NCBI GenBank assembly: GCA_050251775.1
Contig: JBFWMD010000021.1
Span: forward strand, 1-51,363
Reading direction: 5' to 3'
From: Paucidesulfovibrio sp050251775
GTDB lineage: Bacteria; Desulfobacterota; Desulfovibrionia; Desulfovibrionales; Desulfovibrionaceae
Length of the DNA stretch: 51,363 bases
This document shows positions 41,111 through 49,943 of the stretch, piece after piece; positions within the stretch are counted from its first letter, which is position 1, and each line of letters begins with the position of its first letter. Both the position numbers and the translations under genes were made by a program. The notes beneath the pieces were generated by a model, which worked only from the letters and a program-made list of their open reading frames with translations, was not told the origin of the DNA and did no database searches.

Positions 41111-44100
41111 ATGAGTCAGGCCGCATTGGAAACCAAGATCAGGGCAACGGGCAAAGCGTTTTTCGACAGCATTCGGGGCGAAGCGCCTTCCATCTTCAAC
41201 AAGGGCTTCTGGACTGGCAAGGTCATGGACTGGGCCATGAAGAACGAGGACTTCAAGGTCCAGCTCTTCCGCTTCGTGGATGTCCTGCCCTACCTGAACA
41301 GCAGCGACAACCTCACCCGCCACATCGAGGAATATTTCGGCGGCGAGGACGCGGACATCCCCGCCGTGCTCAAGTGGGGCGCGGGCAAGTCCACGGGCAT
41401 CATCGGCAACATCGCCGGCAAGATGATGGGCAAAGCCATCCGCTCGAACATCGAGGGCATGGCCAAGCAGTTCATCGTGGGTCAGACCACTAAGGAGGCG
41501 CTCAAGGGGCTGAAGAAGCTCCGCAAGGACGGCTTCGCCTTCACCGTGGACCTGCTTGGAGAGGCCACCGTCTCCGAAGAGGAATCCGAAGCCTACATGA
41601 ACGGCTACCTGGAACTGCTCGAAGCCATCGCCAAGGAGCAGAAGGATTGGCCCGCCCTGGGCGGCTCCGGCGACCTCGACTGGGGCTACGCGCCCAAGGT
41701 CAATGTCTCGGTCAAGCCGTCGGCCCTCTACTCCCAGTCCAAGTGCGTGGACCTGGAAGGCTCGGTCCAGGGCATCCTGGCACGCATGAAGCCCATCTAC
41801 CGTGCGGTCAGGGCCATGGACGGCTTCCTGTGCATCGACATGGAAGCCCTCAAGTACAAGGAAATGACCATCGAACTCTTCAAGCGGCTGCGCTCCGACC
41901 CCGAGTTCGTGGACTATCCGCACCTCTCCATCGTGCTCCAGGCCTACCTCAAGGATACGGACCGCGACCTGGACGAACTGATCGCCTGGGCGCGCGAAAA
42001 GAACCTGCCCATCGGCATCCGGCTGGTCAAGGGCGCCTACTGGGACGAGGAGACCGTCATCGCGCTCCAGAGCGGCTGGGAGGTCCCGGTCTGGACCAAC
42101 AAGGCCGAATCCGACATGGCCCACGAGCGCAACGCCCGCAAAATTCTCGAAAACAGCGACATCATCTACTTTCAGAGCGCCTCGCACAACATCCGGACCA
42201 TCAGCAACGTTTACGAATACGCCAAGGAACTTGGCGTGCCCGAAAACCGCTATGAGTTCCAGGTGCTTTACGGCATGGCCGAACCCGTGCGCAAGGGCCT
42301 CCAGAACGTGGCCAAGCGCGTGCGCCTCTACTGCCCCTACGGCGAGCTGATTCCGGGCATGGCCTACCTCGTGCGCCGACTGCTGGAAAACACGGCCAAC
42401 GAATCCTTCCTGCGCCAGTCCTTTGCCGACGGCGAGGAAGTGGACCGGCTCATGGAGAACCCCGAGGAGACCCTCAAGCGCGAGCTGACCGCCAAGTGCG
42501 CTCCCGCCTCGGAAAAGGGCCAGGGCCTGGACGCGCCCTTTGCCAACGATCCGTTCATCGACTTCACCATCCCGGCCAACCGGCTGGCCTTCCCCGAGGC
42601 TGTGGCCAAAATCCGCGCCCAGAAGGGCAGGGTCTATCCCCTGTTCATTGGCGGCAAGGAAGTGGAGACCGGCAAGCTCATCGACTCCGTGAACCCGGCT
42701 GATCCGGACGAGGTCCTGGGCCGCGTCTGCCAGGCGGGCCAGCCCGAAATCGATCAGGCCATCGCCGCCGCCGAAGCCGCGTTCCCGGCCTGGCGCGACA
42801 CGCCCCCGCGCGAACGCGCCGAGATCATCCTGCGCGCCGCTGAAATCATGCGTCGCCGCCAGTTCGAACTTTCGGCCTGGCAGGTGCTCGAAGTGGGCAA
42901 GCAGTGGGATCAGGCCTACCATGACGTGGGCGAGGCCATCGACTTCCTCGAATACTACGCGCGGGAAATGGTCCGCCTGGGCAAGCCGCGCCGCATGGGC
43001 CGCGCTCCCGGCGAGCACAACGCCCTGTTCTACGAGCCCAAGGGCATCGCCGCGGTCATCTCGCCCTGGAACTTCCCCCTGGCCATTTCCGCGGGCATGG
43101 TCGCGGCCAACATCGTGGTCGGCAACCCCGTGATCTTCAAACCCTCCAACCTCGCGCCGATCATCGGCTACGGGCTGGTGGAGATCTTCCGCAAGGCCGG
43201 CCTGCCCGACGGCGTGTTCAACTACTGCCCCGGCTCCAGCCGCGACATGGGCGACTACCTCGTGGAGCATCCCAAGGTGGCGGTCATCTCCTTCACCGGC
43301 TCCGAGGCCGTGGGCCTGCGCATTCAGGAAAAGGCCGCCAAGGTCCAGCCCGGCCAGACCCACTGCAAACGCGTGGTGGCCGAGATGGGCGGCAAAAACG
43401 CCATCATCGTGGACGACGACGCCGACCTGGACATGGCCGTGATCCACATCCTCTACTCCGCCTTCGCTTTCCAGGGCCAGAAGTGCTCGGCCTGCTCCCG
43501 AGTCATCGTGGTGGACGACATCTACGACCGGTTCATTGAGCGCCTGACCAAAGGTGCGGAATGCCTGCACATCGGTCCCTCCGAGGACCCGGCCAACTAC
43601 ATGGGTCCGGTGGTGGACGCCTCGGCCCAGAAAAAGATCATGGAATACATCGACCTCGCGGCCAAGGAAGGCGAAATCCTGGTCAAGCGCAACGTGCCGG
43701 AAAAGGGCTGCTACGTGCCCCTGACCATCGTGGCGGGCATCGAGCCCCAGCACCGCATCGCCCAGGAAGAGATCTTCGGGCCGGTGCTGGCCGTGATGCG
43801 GGCCAAGGACTTTGACCAGGCCATTGAATGGGCCAACTCGACCCGCTTCGCCCTCACGGGCGGCGTGTTCTCCAGAAGCCCCAAGCACCTGGACCAGGCC
43901 CGGCGCGAGTTCCGGGTGGGCAACCTCTACCTGAACCGCAACAACACCGGCGCCCTGGTGGAGCGCCAGCCCTTTGGCGGCTTCAAGATGTCCGGCGTGG
44001 GCTCCAAGACCGGCGGTCCCGACTACCTCATCCAGCTCATGGACCCGCGCTGCATCACGGAAAACACCATGCGCCGGGGCTTCGCGCCCATCGAGGAAGG

Positions 44101-44116
44101 CGAGGACTGGGTCTAG
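41111..44116 (+). CDS. putA: Bifunctional proline dehydrogenase / glutamate-semialdehyde dehydrogenase PutA
   Basis: The 1001-residue enzyme oxidises proline to glutamate in two steps, feeding electrons to quinone through FAD and then to NAD. The proline dehydrogenase barrel spans about residues 130-440 (TVDLLGEATVSEEES, VSVKPSALYS, GIRLVKGAYWDEE, YLVRRLLENTANESFLRQ). The aldehyde dehydrogenase part spans about 515-985, with VISPWNFPLAI, EMGGKNAIIVDDDADLDMAV and catalytic Cys792 in GQKCSACSR. There is no N-terminal RHH DNA-binding domain as in E. coli PutA, consistent with control by the adjacent Lrp-type regulator. GAGGAG precedes the ATG. Confidence 0.96.
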   Translation: MSQAALETKIRATGKAFFDSIRGEAPSIFNKGFWTGKVMDWAMKNEDFKVQLFRFVDVLPYLNSSDNLTRHIEEYFGGEDADIPAVLKWGAGKSTGIIGNIAGKMMGKAIRSNIEGMAKQFIVGQTTKEALKGLKKLRKDGFAFTVDLLGEATVSEEESEAYMNGYLELLEAIAKEQKDWPALGGSGDLDWGYAPKVNVSVKPSALYSQSKCVDLEGSVQGILARMKPIYRAVRAMDGFLCIDMEALKYKEMTIELFKRLRSDPEFVDYPHLSIVLQAYLKDTDRDLDELIAWAREKNLPIGIRLVKGAYWDEETVIALQSGWEVPVWTNKAESDMAHERNARKILENSDIIYFQSASHNIRTISNVYEYAKELGVPENRYEFQVLYGMAEPVRKGLQNVAKRVRLYCPYGELIPGMAYLVRRLLENTANESFLRQSFADGEEVDRLMENPEETLKRELTAKCAPASEKGQGLDAPFANDPFIDFTIPANRLAFPEAVAKIRAQKGRVYPLFIGGKEVETGKLIDSVNPADPDEVLGRVCQAGQPEIDQAIAAAEAAFPAWRDTPPRERAEIILRAAEIMRRRQFELSAWQVLEVGKQWDQAYHDVGEAIDFLEYYAREMVRLGKPRRMGRAPGEHNALFYEPKGIAAVISPWNFPLAISAGMVAANIVVGNPVIFKPSNLAPIIGYGLVEIFRKAGLPDGVFNYCPGSSRDMGDYLVEHPKVAVISFTGSEAVGLRIQEKAAKVQPGQTHCKRVVAEMGGKNAIIVDDDADLDMAVIHILYSAFAFQGQKCSACSRVIVVDDIYDRFIERLTKGAECLHIGPSEDPANYMGPVVDASAQKKIMEYIDLAAKEGEILVKRNVPEKGCYVPLTIVAGIEPQHRIAQEEIFGPVLAVMRAKDFDQAIEWANSTRFALTGGVFSRSPKHLDQARREFRVGNLYLNRNNTGALVERQPFGGFKMSGVGSKTGGPDYLIQLMDPRCITENTMRRGFAPIEEGEDWV

Positions 44117-44154
44117 CGGCCGCTTCCGCCCCTGAAATCAACGCATAAAAAAAC

Positions 44155-44182
44155 GCCGCCCCGGTCCAAGGATCGGGGCGGC
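44155..44182. terminator. Bidirectional terminator between putA and the M48 protease gene
   Basis: GCCGCCCCG (44155-44163) pairs with CGGGGCGGC (44174-44182) around a 10-base loop. On the plus side TTTCTATTTT follows; on the minus side GTTTTTTTATG follows. Confidence 0.88.
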
Positions 44183-44213
44183 TTTCTATTTTCAGGTCAC
44201 GGTTTCGTCGGAT

Positions 44214-45365
44214 TTACTTGTCCGAACCGACCGTTCCGGTCCGGCGCGGCGCGGAGTCATCCTTGTCCTTCTCCGTCTCCTTCTTGCCCATCTCGTCCAG
44301 AGAGGGAGCCCGGAAGGAGCCGCCGTCCTTCATTTCCGGCAGCAGCGGCTCGCCCTTGCTCTTCTTCAGCCAGATCTCGTCCGCGATGGCCTGGATTTTC
44401 AGATAGCGCTCCGGCGTGTTGGGGTGCGAATCGCTATCCTGGTTCACCCGCCCTGTGGTTGCCGACACTCTGCGCCAGAACTCCGTGGCCTTGTCCACAG
44501 CGTAGCCACCCCGGGCCGCGATATACATGCCCACGTAGTCCGCCTCGAACTCCTGCGCATGGCTGTAGGCATTCCGCCCGGTCTTCGTAAAAAAATAGCC
44601 CGAAGGCACGCCGCTGAGCCATTCCAGGGCCATGTCGAGGTACAGGCCCGCTTCGGCCGCCGCTTGCCCATGCTCCGGATGCATCATGGCGTTGTGGGCC
44701 ATTTCGTGGCCGATGACCACGGCCAGTTCCTCGTCGGAAGCGAAATTGAGCATACCCGTGGTCACATGAACCGTTTGGCCATAGGCCGTGGCGTTGATCT
44801 CCAGGTCGGTTTCCAAAATCATCGGCATGTTGCAGGCCTGGACTCCCCGAACCACAAAACTCCAGGGCACGTTGTGACGCAGGATCTTGAAGGTGACCAC
44901 CGGCGAGGTCTTCACCTCGTCCTCCAGCAATTCCTGCAGCCTCGCCCCGGCGCGTTTGCCGTCGGGAACGTCCTTGCCGTTCACGGAGACCAGTTCGTCA
45001 CCCTCGCGCATGCCCGCGCGGTATGCGGGACCGTGGACCGGGAGCAGCAGGGCCGTGAGTTTCGGGCCGAGATGATACGCCTTGGCCAAGTGGACCTTTC
45101 GCGCCCCTTCCAGGTCGCCGCTGCGGAGAAAATGCACACCGAAATAGGTGGCGACCTTCGCGCCGCAAATCTCCACATTATTGCGTATCAGCGGATCGCT
45201 CACATCCATGAGCCGCTGAGAGTGCTCCTTCTCCATTTGGGCGACCAGTTCTTTCTGTTTGTCATCCTCCACGACCACGGCGCGGCCATCCACCTCGGGG
45301 CTGTGGGTTTTGGGAGCGCAGGCGAAGAGGAAGCAGGCGACGAGGCAAAGGAATACGGACTTCAT
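44214..45365 (-). CDS. M48-family metalloprotease lipoprotein with PDZ domain
   Basis: A 383-residue protein. Lipobox LFAC gives an acylated Cys16. A PDZ domain covers about residues 95-170 (GPAYRAGMREGDELVSVNGKDVPDG). The M48 catalytic site is HEMAH (220-224), with the third ligand Glu274 in FEADYVG, followed by PNTPERYLKIQAI. It has no multi-pass membrane part, so it is likely a periplasmic quality-control protease related to BepA/LoiP. The C-terminal 35 residues are charged and disordered. A promoter (TTGACG, 16 bases, TATAGG on the minus strand) lies at 45407-45434. Confidence 0.9.
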   Translation of the reverse strand: MKSVFLCLVACFLFACAPKTHSPEVDGRAVVVEDDKQKELVAQMEKEHSQRLMDVSDPLIRNNVEICGAKVATYFGVHFLRSGDLEGARKVHLAKAYHLGPKLTALLLPVHGPAYRAGMREGDELVSVNGKDVPDGKRAGARLQELLEDEVKTSPVVTFKILRHNVPWSFVVRGVQACNMPMILETDLEINATAYGQTVHVTTGMLNFASDEELAVVIGHEMAHNAMMHPEHGQAAAEAGLYLDMALEWLSGVPSGYFFTKTGRNAYSHAQEFEADYVGMYIAARGGYAVDKATEFWRRVSATTGRVNQDSDSHPNTPERYLKIQAIADEIWLKKSKGEPLLPEMKDGGSFRAPSLDEMGKKETEKDKDDSAPRRTGTVGSDK

Positions 45366-45406
45366 GGCATTCTCCGGGCGAGCAGGGCGTTGAATATTGG
45401 TGATGT

Positions 45407-45434
45407 CCTATATCGTGCGCCAGCATTGCGTCAA
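45407..45434 (-). promoter_or_regulatory. Sigma-70-type promoter of the M48 protease gene
   Basis: On the minus strand TTGACG, 16 bases, TATAGG; the start codon is about 42 bases past the -10. Confidence 0.65.
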
Positions 45435-45467
45435 TACCGACGCGCATCCGACCGCCCAAAAAAGAAA

Positions 45468-45496
45468 AACCGCCCCGGATCGGCTTCGGGGCGGTT
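45468..45496 (-). terminator. Terminator of the HerA-like gene
   Basis: AACCGCCCCG (45468-45477) pairs with CGGGGCGGTT (45487-45496) around a 9-base loop. On the minus strand TTTCTTTTTTGGG follows. Confidence 0.88.
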
Positions 45497-45517
45497 GAAA
45501 CGAAATCAAAGGGAATG

Positions 45518-46993
45518 CTAGCGCAACAGACCGCCGAGCACGCCGCGCAACAGCTTGCGCCCCAGGGCCGAGCCGATGGAGCGGGCCGCGCTGCTGATGA
45601 AGGCCTCGGTCAGGGACTGGCGGTTGGAGGGACGGGGCCTGGCCGCGCGTTCCGCCTTTTCCCGCTCGCGCCGGGCGGCCAGTTCCTTGGCCTGCTCCGC
45701 GTCCTGGTTGCGCCGTTCGGTCAGAATCTCGTAGGCGGACTCGCGGTCCACCTCCTGCTCATAGTGGCCGTAGAACACGCTCTCCTTGATGATGGCCTCG
45801 CGGCTGCGGCGGTCCAAAGTGCCCAGCCGGCTTTTGGGCGGATACACAAAGGCCCGTCGCACCATGCCGGGCGCGCCCTTGCGCTCCAGGAACGAGACCA
45901 GGGCCTCGCCCGTGCCCAGCTCCGTGAGCACCTGCTCCACGTTCAGCTCGGGATTGACGCGGAAGGTCTCGGCGGCGGCCTTGACCGCGCGCTGGTCCCG
46001 GGGGGTGAAGGCGCGCAGGGCGTGCTGCACGCGGTTGCCGAGCTGGCCGAGGACCTTGTCCGGCACGTCCAGCGGGTTCTGGGTCACGAAAAAGACGCCC
46101 ACGCCCTTGGAACGGATCAGCCGGACCACCAGTTCGATCTTATCCAGCAGGGCCTCGGGCATGTCGTCGAAAAGCAGGTGCGCCTCGTCAAAAAAGAACA
46201 CGAGCTTGGGCTGTTCCGGGTCGCCCACTTCGGGCAGGTTTTCAAAGAGTTCGGAAAGCAGCCAGAGCAGCATGGTGGCGTAGACGCGGGGCGAGCGCAT
46301 CAGCCGCTCGGCCGCGAGAATGTTGATCATGCCGCGTCCGTCGCGGTCGGTCTGGAGCAGGTCGTCCAGATTCAGGGCGGGTTCGCCGATGAGCCGGTCC
46401 GCGCCCTGCTCCTCCAGCTCCAGGAGCCGCCGCTGGATCGCGCCCACGCTGGCCGCGGAAACATTGCCGTATTCGAGCTGGTATTCCTTGGCGTTGTCGC
46501 CCACGTGGCGCAGCAGCAGGCGCAGGTCCTTGAGGTCCAGCAGAAGCAGGCCCTCGTCGTCCGCGATGCGGAAGGCCAGTTGGAGCACGCCCGCCTGGGT
46601 CTCGTTGAGCGCGAGCAGCCGCGTGAGCAACAGCGGCCCCAGTTCGGAGATGGTTGTGCGCAGGGGGTGGCCCAGTTCGCCGAACACATCCCAGAAGGTC
46701 ACGGGATAGCCCGCGTAGGCGAAGTCGTTCAGCCCGAGCTGGGCCACGCGCTCCGCCACCTTGGGATGGTCGCCGCCGGGCTCGGCCATGCTGGCCAGAT
46801 CGCCCTTCACGTCGGCCATGAACACGGGCACTCCCAGGTCGGAAAAGGCCTCGGCCAGAACCCGCAGGGTCACGGTCTTGCCCGTGCCCGTGGCGCCGGC
46901 GATGAGTCCGTGGCGGTTGGCCATGCCCGGCAGAATGCCCAATTCCGTTCCATTACCGCTGGCGACGACGAGGCGATCCGGACCATTGCTCAT
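45518..46993 (-). CDS. HerA-like helicase-domain ATPase (DUF853, YjgR-like)
   Basis: A 491-residue P-loop ATPase. Walker A is GLIAGATGTGKTVTL (near residue 29), MADVKGDLASMAEPG follows, Walker B is KLVFFFDEAHLLFDD (near 275), and VVRLIRSKGVGVFFVTQNPLDVPDKVLGQLGNRVQHALRAFTPRDQ is the DUF853 hallmark. The C-terminus has a charged coiled-coil region (about 420-460) and a Leu-rich end. ATG at 46993 follows AAAGGAG with good spacing; longer frames start in the promoter. The function of this family is not established. Confidence 0.9.
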   Translation of the reverse strand: MSNGPDRLVVASGNGTELGILPGMANRHGLIAGATGTGKTVTLRVLAEAFSDLGVPVFMADVKGDLASMAEPGGDHPKVAERVAQLGLNDFAYAGYPVTFWDVFGELGHPLRTTISELGPLLLTRLLALNETQAGVLQLAFRIADDEGLLLLDLKDLRLLLRHVGDNAKEYQLEYGNVSAASVGAIQRRLLELEEQGADRLIGEPALNLDDLLQTDRDGRGMINILAAERLMRSPRVYATMLLWLLSELFENLPEVGDPEQPKLVFFFDEAHLLFDDMPEALLDKIELVVRLIRSKGVGVFFVTQNPLDVPDKVLGQLGNRVQHALRAFTPRDQRAVKAAAETFRVNPELNVEQVLTELGTGEALVSFLERKGAPGMVRRAFVYPPKSRLGTLDRRSREAIIKESVFYGHYEQEVDRESAYEILTERRNQDAEQAKELAARREREKAERAARPRPSNRQSLTEAFISSAARSIGSALGRKLLRGVLGGLLR

Positions 46994-47029
46994 GCGTATT
47001 CTCCTTTCGCAAATCCAGAGGGATGCAAG

Positions 47030-47058
47030 CTTATACGAATTCCGGTCGCCGCGCACAA
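47030..47058 (-). promoter_or_regulatory. Sigma-70-type promoter of the HerA-like gene
   Basis: On the minus strand TTGTGC, 17 bases, TATAAG, about 36 bases before the start codon. It suggests transcription independent of the EamA gene upstream. Confidence 0.55.
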
Positions 47059-47110
47059 GTGCCAATTGACCGGGCGTCCGTTTTCCCGGACCGACCGCGC
47101 AAAGCGGAAA

Positions 47111-47986
47111 TCAGCGGCCCGCCCGCTGGAGCAGCAGTCCGGCCACGATCAACGCCAGTCCCGCAAAAGTGGAAGGCAGGATTTCCTCGCCGAGCAGGAA
47201 ATGGATGAAGACCAGGGAGAGAAAAGGCGAAAGGAAGATCAGATTGCCCACCTTGGCCGTGTTTTCCGAATACTTCAGGGCCGTGAGCCAGAGCACGAAG
47301 GTGATGCCCATTTCAAACAAGCCCACATAGGCCGCACCGAGCAGCCCGAAGGGGTCGGCCACGGCGAAACCGCTGGTAGCAGCGCACCAGAGCGCCACCA
47401 GGGGCATGCCGAGCAGAAAATTGAGAAACAACGCGGCCACGGGTTCGCGCGTCTCCCGGGTGTTGAATATCCAGTAAAGCGCCCAAACCACGGTGGAGAG
47501 CAGGGCCAGGGCCACGCCCAGGGGATCGGAAAAACGCATGGCCAGAGGGTCGCCATGGGTGGAGATGAGCACCACGCCCGCATAGCTGACCAGTACGGCC
47601 AGAAGATCGAAACGGGAGATCCTCTGCCCCAGCAGCGGAATGGACAACAGCGCCAGGGTGATGGCCCAGGTGTAATTCAGGGGCTGGGCCTCCTGGGCCG
47701 GCAGGAGGTCGTAGGCCTTGAAAAGGATCAGGTAATAGAGAAAGGGATTCAGCGCGCCAAGAGCCAGGGAACGCAGCCACTCGCTCGGCGAACAGTGCAG
47801 GGCCCTCCGCAGCCCGCCCCGCGCCGCCAGGATGCCCGCCAGGGTCAGCGTGGAAACCGCTCCGGCATAGAAGAGCAGCTGTTCTGGCCGCATGGCCGCC
47901 AGCGAGAGCTTAAAGGCCGTAGCCACCGTGGACCAGAGCAGAACCGTGGCCAGTCCGAAGGCGTAAGCTTTTTTCTGATCATGCAT
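47111..47986 (-). CDS. EamA/DMT-family transporter
   Basis: A 291-residue inner-membrane protein with ten hydrophobic segments in two EamA halves (AFGLATVLLWSTVATAFKLSL at the start; PLGVALALLSTVVWALYWIFNTR at about residue 140; ILPSTFAGLALIVAGLLLQR at the end). Members export amino acids or metabolites; the substrate cannot be told. GGGAGG precedes the ATG. Divergent from the binding-protein gene at 48244. Confidence 0.88.
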   Translation of the reverse strand: MHDQKKAYAFGLATVLLWSTVATAFKLSLAAMRPEQLLFYAGAVSTLTLAGILAARGGLRRALHCSPSEWLRSLALGALNPFLYYLILFKAYDLLPAQEAQPLNYTWAITLALLSIPLLGQRISRFDLLAVLVSYAGVVLISTHGDPLAMRFSDPLGVALALLSTVVWALYWIFNTRETREPVAALFLNFLLGMPLVALWCAATSGFAVADPFGLLGAAYVGLFEMGITFVLWLTALKYSENTAKVGNLIFLSPFLSLVFIHFLLGEEILPSTFAGLALIVAGLLLQRAGR

Positions 47987-48243
47987 GCGCGTTCCTCCCT
48001 GGGGAAAGGTACAGAATTCCGAAGTGCTGGCAAGCGGATTTCCGGACCGTTCCAGCCGTTGCGAGCAGTCGCCCGCCCACGTTTCAGGAAAAATCTATTC
48101 CAATCATTGCCGCTTTTTGGTAACTCAAGACGACTTTGCCGCGGTCGCGGCATTCTTTGCGCGCGAAGGGCGACGCCCGCCGGGCGCTCCCCTTGTATTG
48201 TGGATTGGTGAGGATTTCTTCACATTCATTCTGGAGGTAGGAC

Positions 48244-49860
48244 ATGAAACGTTTGTTCCTGGTTTTCGCCCTGATGCTCGGCCTGCTTCTGGCCGGCTGC
48301 GGCGGAGGCGAAGAGAAAAAGGCCGAAGAGGCGAAAGCCCCCGAGCAGGCCGCTGAAAAGGCTCCTGAAGTCAAGAAGACCACCCTGCGGCTGGCCATGG
48401 ATGCCGACCCGGTTTCCCTGGACCCGCACGTCCAGCTCTCCGGCGGCATGCTCCAGTATGCCCACATGGTTTTTGATCCGCTGGTCCGCTGGGCCAAGGA
48501 CGGCTCCATCGAACCCCGCCTGGCCTCCAAGTGGGAGCAGATCGACGCCACAACCATGCGTTTTTACCTGGTTCCCGGCGTAAAGTTCCACAGCGGCAAC
48601 CCCTTCACCGCCAAGGACGTGGCCTGGACCCTGGACCGCCTGAAGAAATCCGCTGATTTCAAGGGGTTGTTCGAGCCCTTTGACAAGGCCGTGCCCGTGG
48701 ACGACAACACCGTGGACATCATCACCAAGCAGCCCTACGGCCTGCTGCTCTCCATGGCCACCTACATTTTCCCCATGGACAGCGTGTTCTACTCCGGCAA
48801 CGACGACAAGGGCCTGCCCAAGGACGCCATCGTCAAGACCGACTACTCCTTTGCCAACGTCAACGAATCCGGAACCGGCCCGTTCGTGGTCACCTCCCGC
48901 GAGCAGGGCGTGAAGACCGTCTTCACCCGCTTCGCCGACTACTGGGACAAGAAGGCCGGCAACGTCGAGGAAATCGTCCTGACGCCCATTTCCAACGACG
49001 CTTCCCGCACGGCCGCGCTGCTTTCCGGCGACGTGGACTTCATCATGCCCGTGCCTCCGCAGGACCTCGAACGCATTGAGAGCAATCCCGACCTGCAACT
49101 CGTGGTCATGGGCGGCTCGCGCATCATCACCCTGCAAATGAACCAGACGCGCCAGCCCGCCTTCGCCGATCCCAAGGTCCGCCAGGCCGTGGTCTACGCC
49201 GTGAACAACCAGGGCATCGTGGACACGATCATGAAAGGCTTCGCCACCACCGCCGGCCAGCAGGCCCCCGAGGGCTTTGCCGGCTACGTGCCCGAACTGA
49301 CCCCCCGCTTCGACCTGGAAAAGGCCAAGCAGCTCATGGCCGAATCCTCCTACCCGGACGGCTTCGAATGCACCATGATCGCCCCCAACAACCGCTACGT
49401 GAACGACGAAAAGATCGCCGAGGCCTTTGTTTCCATGGTCTCCAAAATCGGCATCAAGGTCAGCCTGAAGACCATGCCCAAGGCCCAGTTCTGGGATGAG
49501 TTCGATGCCCAGGTGGCCGACGTGCAGATGATCGGCTGGCATCCCGACACCGAGGACTCCGCCAACTACACCGAGTACCTGCTCTGCTGCCGCAACCTTG
49601 AGACCGGCTTCGGCCAGTACAACTCCGGCGACTACTGCAATCCCAAGGTGGACGAGCTGATCCTCGCCTCCCAGACCGAGACCGACCTTGCCAAGCGCAG
49701 CGAAATGTTGCAGGAGGTCGAACGGATTCTGTACAATGACGCCGCCTTCGTGCCCCTGCACTGGCAAAACCTGTCCTGGGCCTCCAAGAAGGGCATGAAC
49801 ACCGAAACCATCGTCAACGTTCAGAACTTCCCCTACTTCGGCGACCTGGTCATCGAATAG
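48244..49860 (+). CDS. Peptide-type ABC transporter binding lipoprotein (family 5)
   Basis: A 538-residue solute-binding protein (SBP_bac_5, DppA/OppA-like). Lipobox LLAGC gives acylated Cys19, then a Glu/Ala/Lys tether similar to that of livK. The core has MDADPVSLDPHVQLSGG, FDPLVRWAKDGSIEPRLASKWEQIDATTMRFYLVPGVKFHSGNPFTAKDVAWTLDR and a C-terminal ILYNDAAFVPLHW. Ligands in the family include dipeptides, nickel and glutathione; it cannot be chosen here. CTGGAGGTAGG precedes the ATG. The 257-base region before it shows no convincing promoter or riboswitch. Confidence 0.9.
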   Translation: MKRLFLVFALMLGLLLAGCGGGEEKKAEEAKAPEQAAEKAPEVKKTTLRLAMDADPVSLDPHVQLSGGMLQYAHMVFDPLVRWAKDGSIEPRLASKWEQIDATTMRFYLVPGVKFHSGNPFTAKDVAWTLDRLKKSADFKGLFEPFDKAVPVDDNTVDIITKQPYGLLLSMATYIFPMDSVFYSGNDDKGLPKDAIVKTDYSFANVNESGTGPFVVTSREQGVKTVFTRFADYWDKKAGNVEEIVLTPISNDASRTAALLSGDVDFIMPVPPQDLERIESNPDLQLVVMGGSRIITLQMNQTRQPAFADPKVRQAVVYAVNNQGIVDTIMKGFATTAGQQAPEGFAGYVPELTPRFDLEKAKQLMAESSYPDGFECTMIAPNNRYVNDEKIAEAFVSMVSKIGIKVSLKTMPKAQFWDEFDAQVADVQMIGWHPDTEDSANYTEYLLCCRNLETGFGQYNSGDYCNPKVDELILASQTETDLAKRSEMLQEVERILYNDAAFVPLHWQNLSWASKKGMNTETIVNVQNFPYFGDLVIE

Positions 49861-49893
49861 CCCGGTTCAGAACAGAACATCGACAACCAAACG

Positions 49894-49922
49894 CGAAGGG
49901 GGACCTCCAGGGTCCCCCTTCG
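49894..49922. repeat. Hairpin between binding protein and permease genes
   Basis: CGAAGGGGGACC (49894-49905), loop TCCAG, GGTCCCCCTTCG (49911-49922): a 12-bp perfect stem, with no long T tract. It likely stabilises the binding-protein mRNA and lowers permease expression, like the livK hairpin. Confidence 0.7.
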
Positions 49923-49943
49923 TTGCAAAAGCGACGGAAAAGC

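Noticed and set aside
41084..43888. 934-residue minus-strand open frame opposite putA
   Set aside because: Antisense to an intact PutA with no recognisable motif.
47987..48243. Riboswitch or promoter in front of the peptide-type binding protein
   Set aside because: Several GC-rich stems can be drawn, but no conserved core, T tract or good -35/-10 pair was found.
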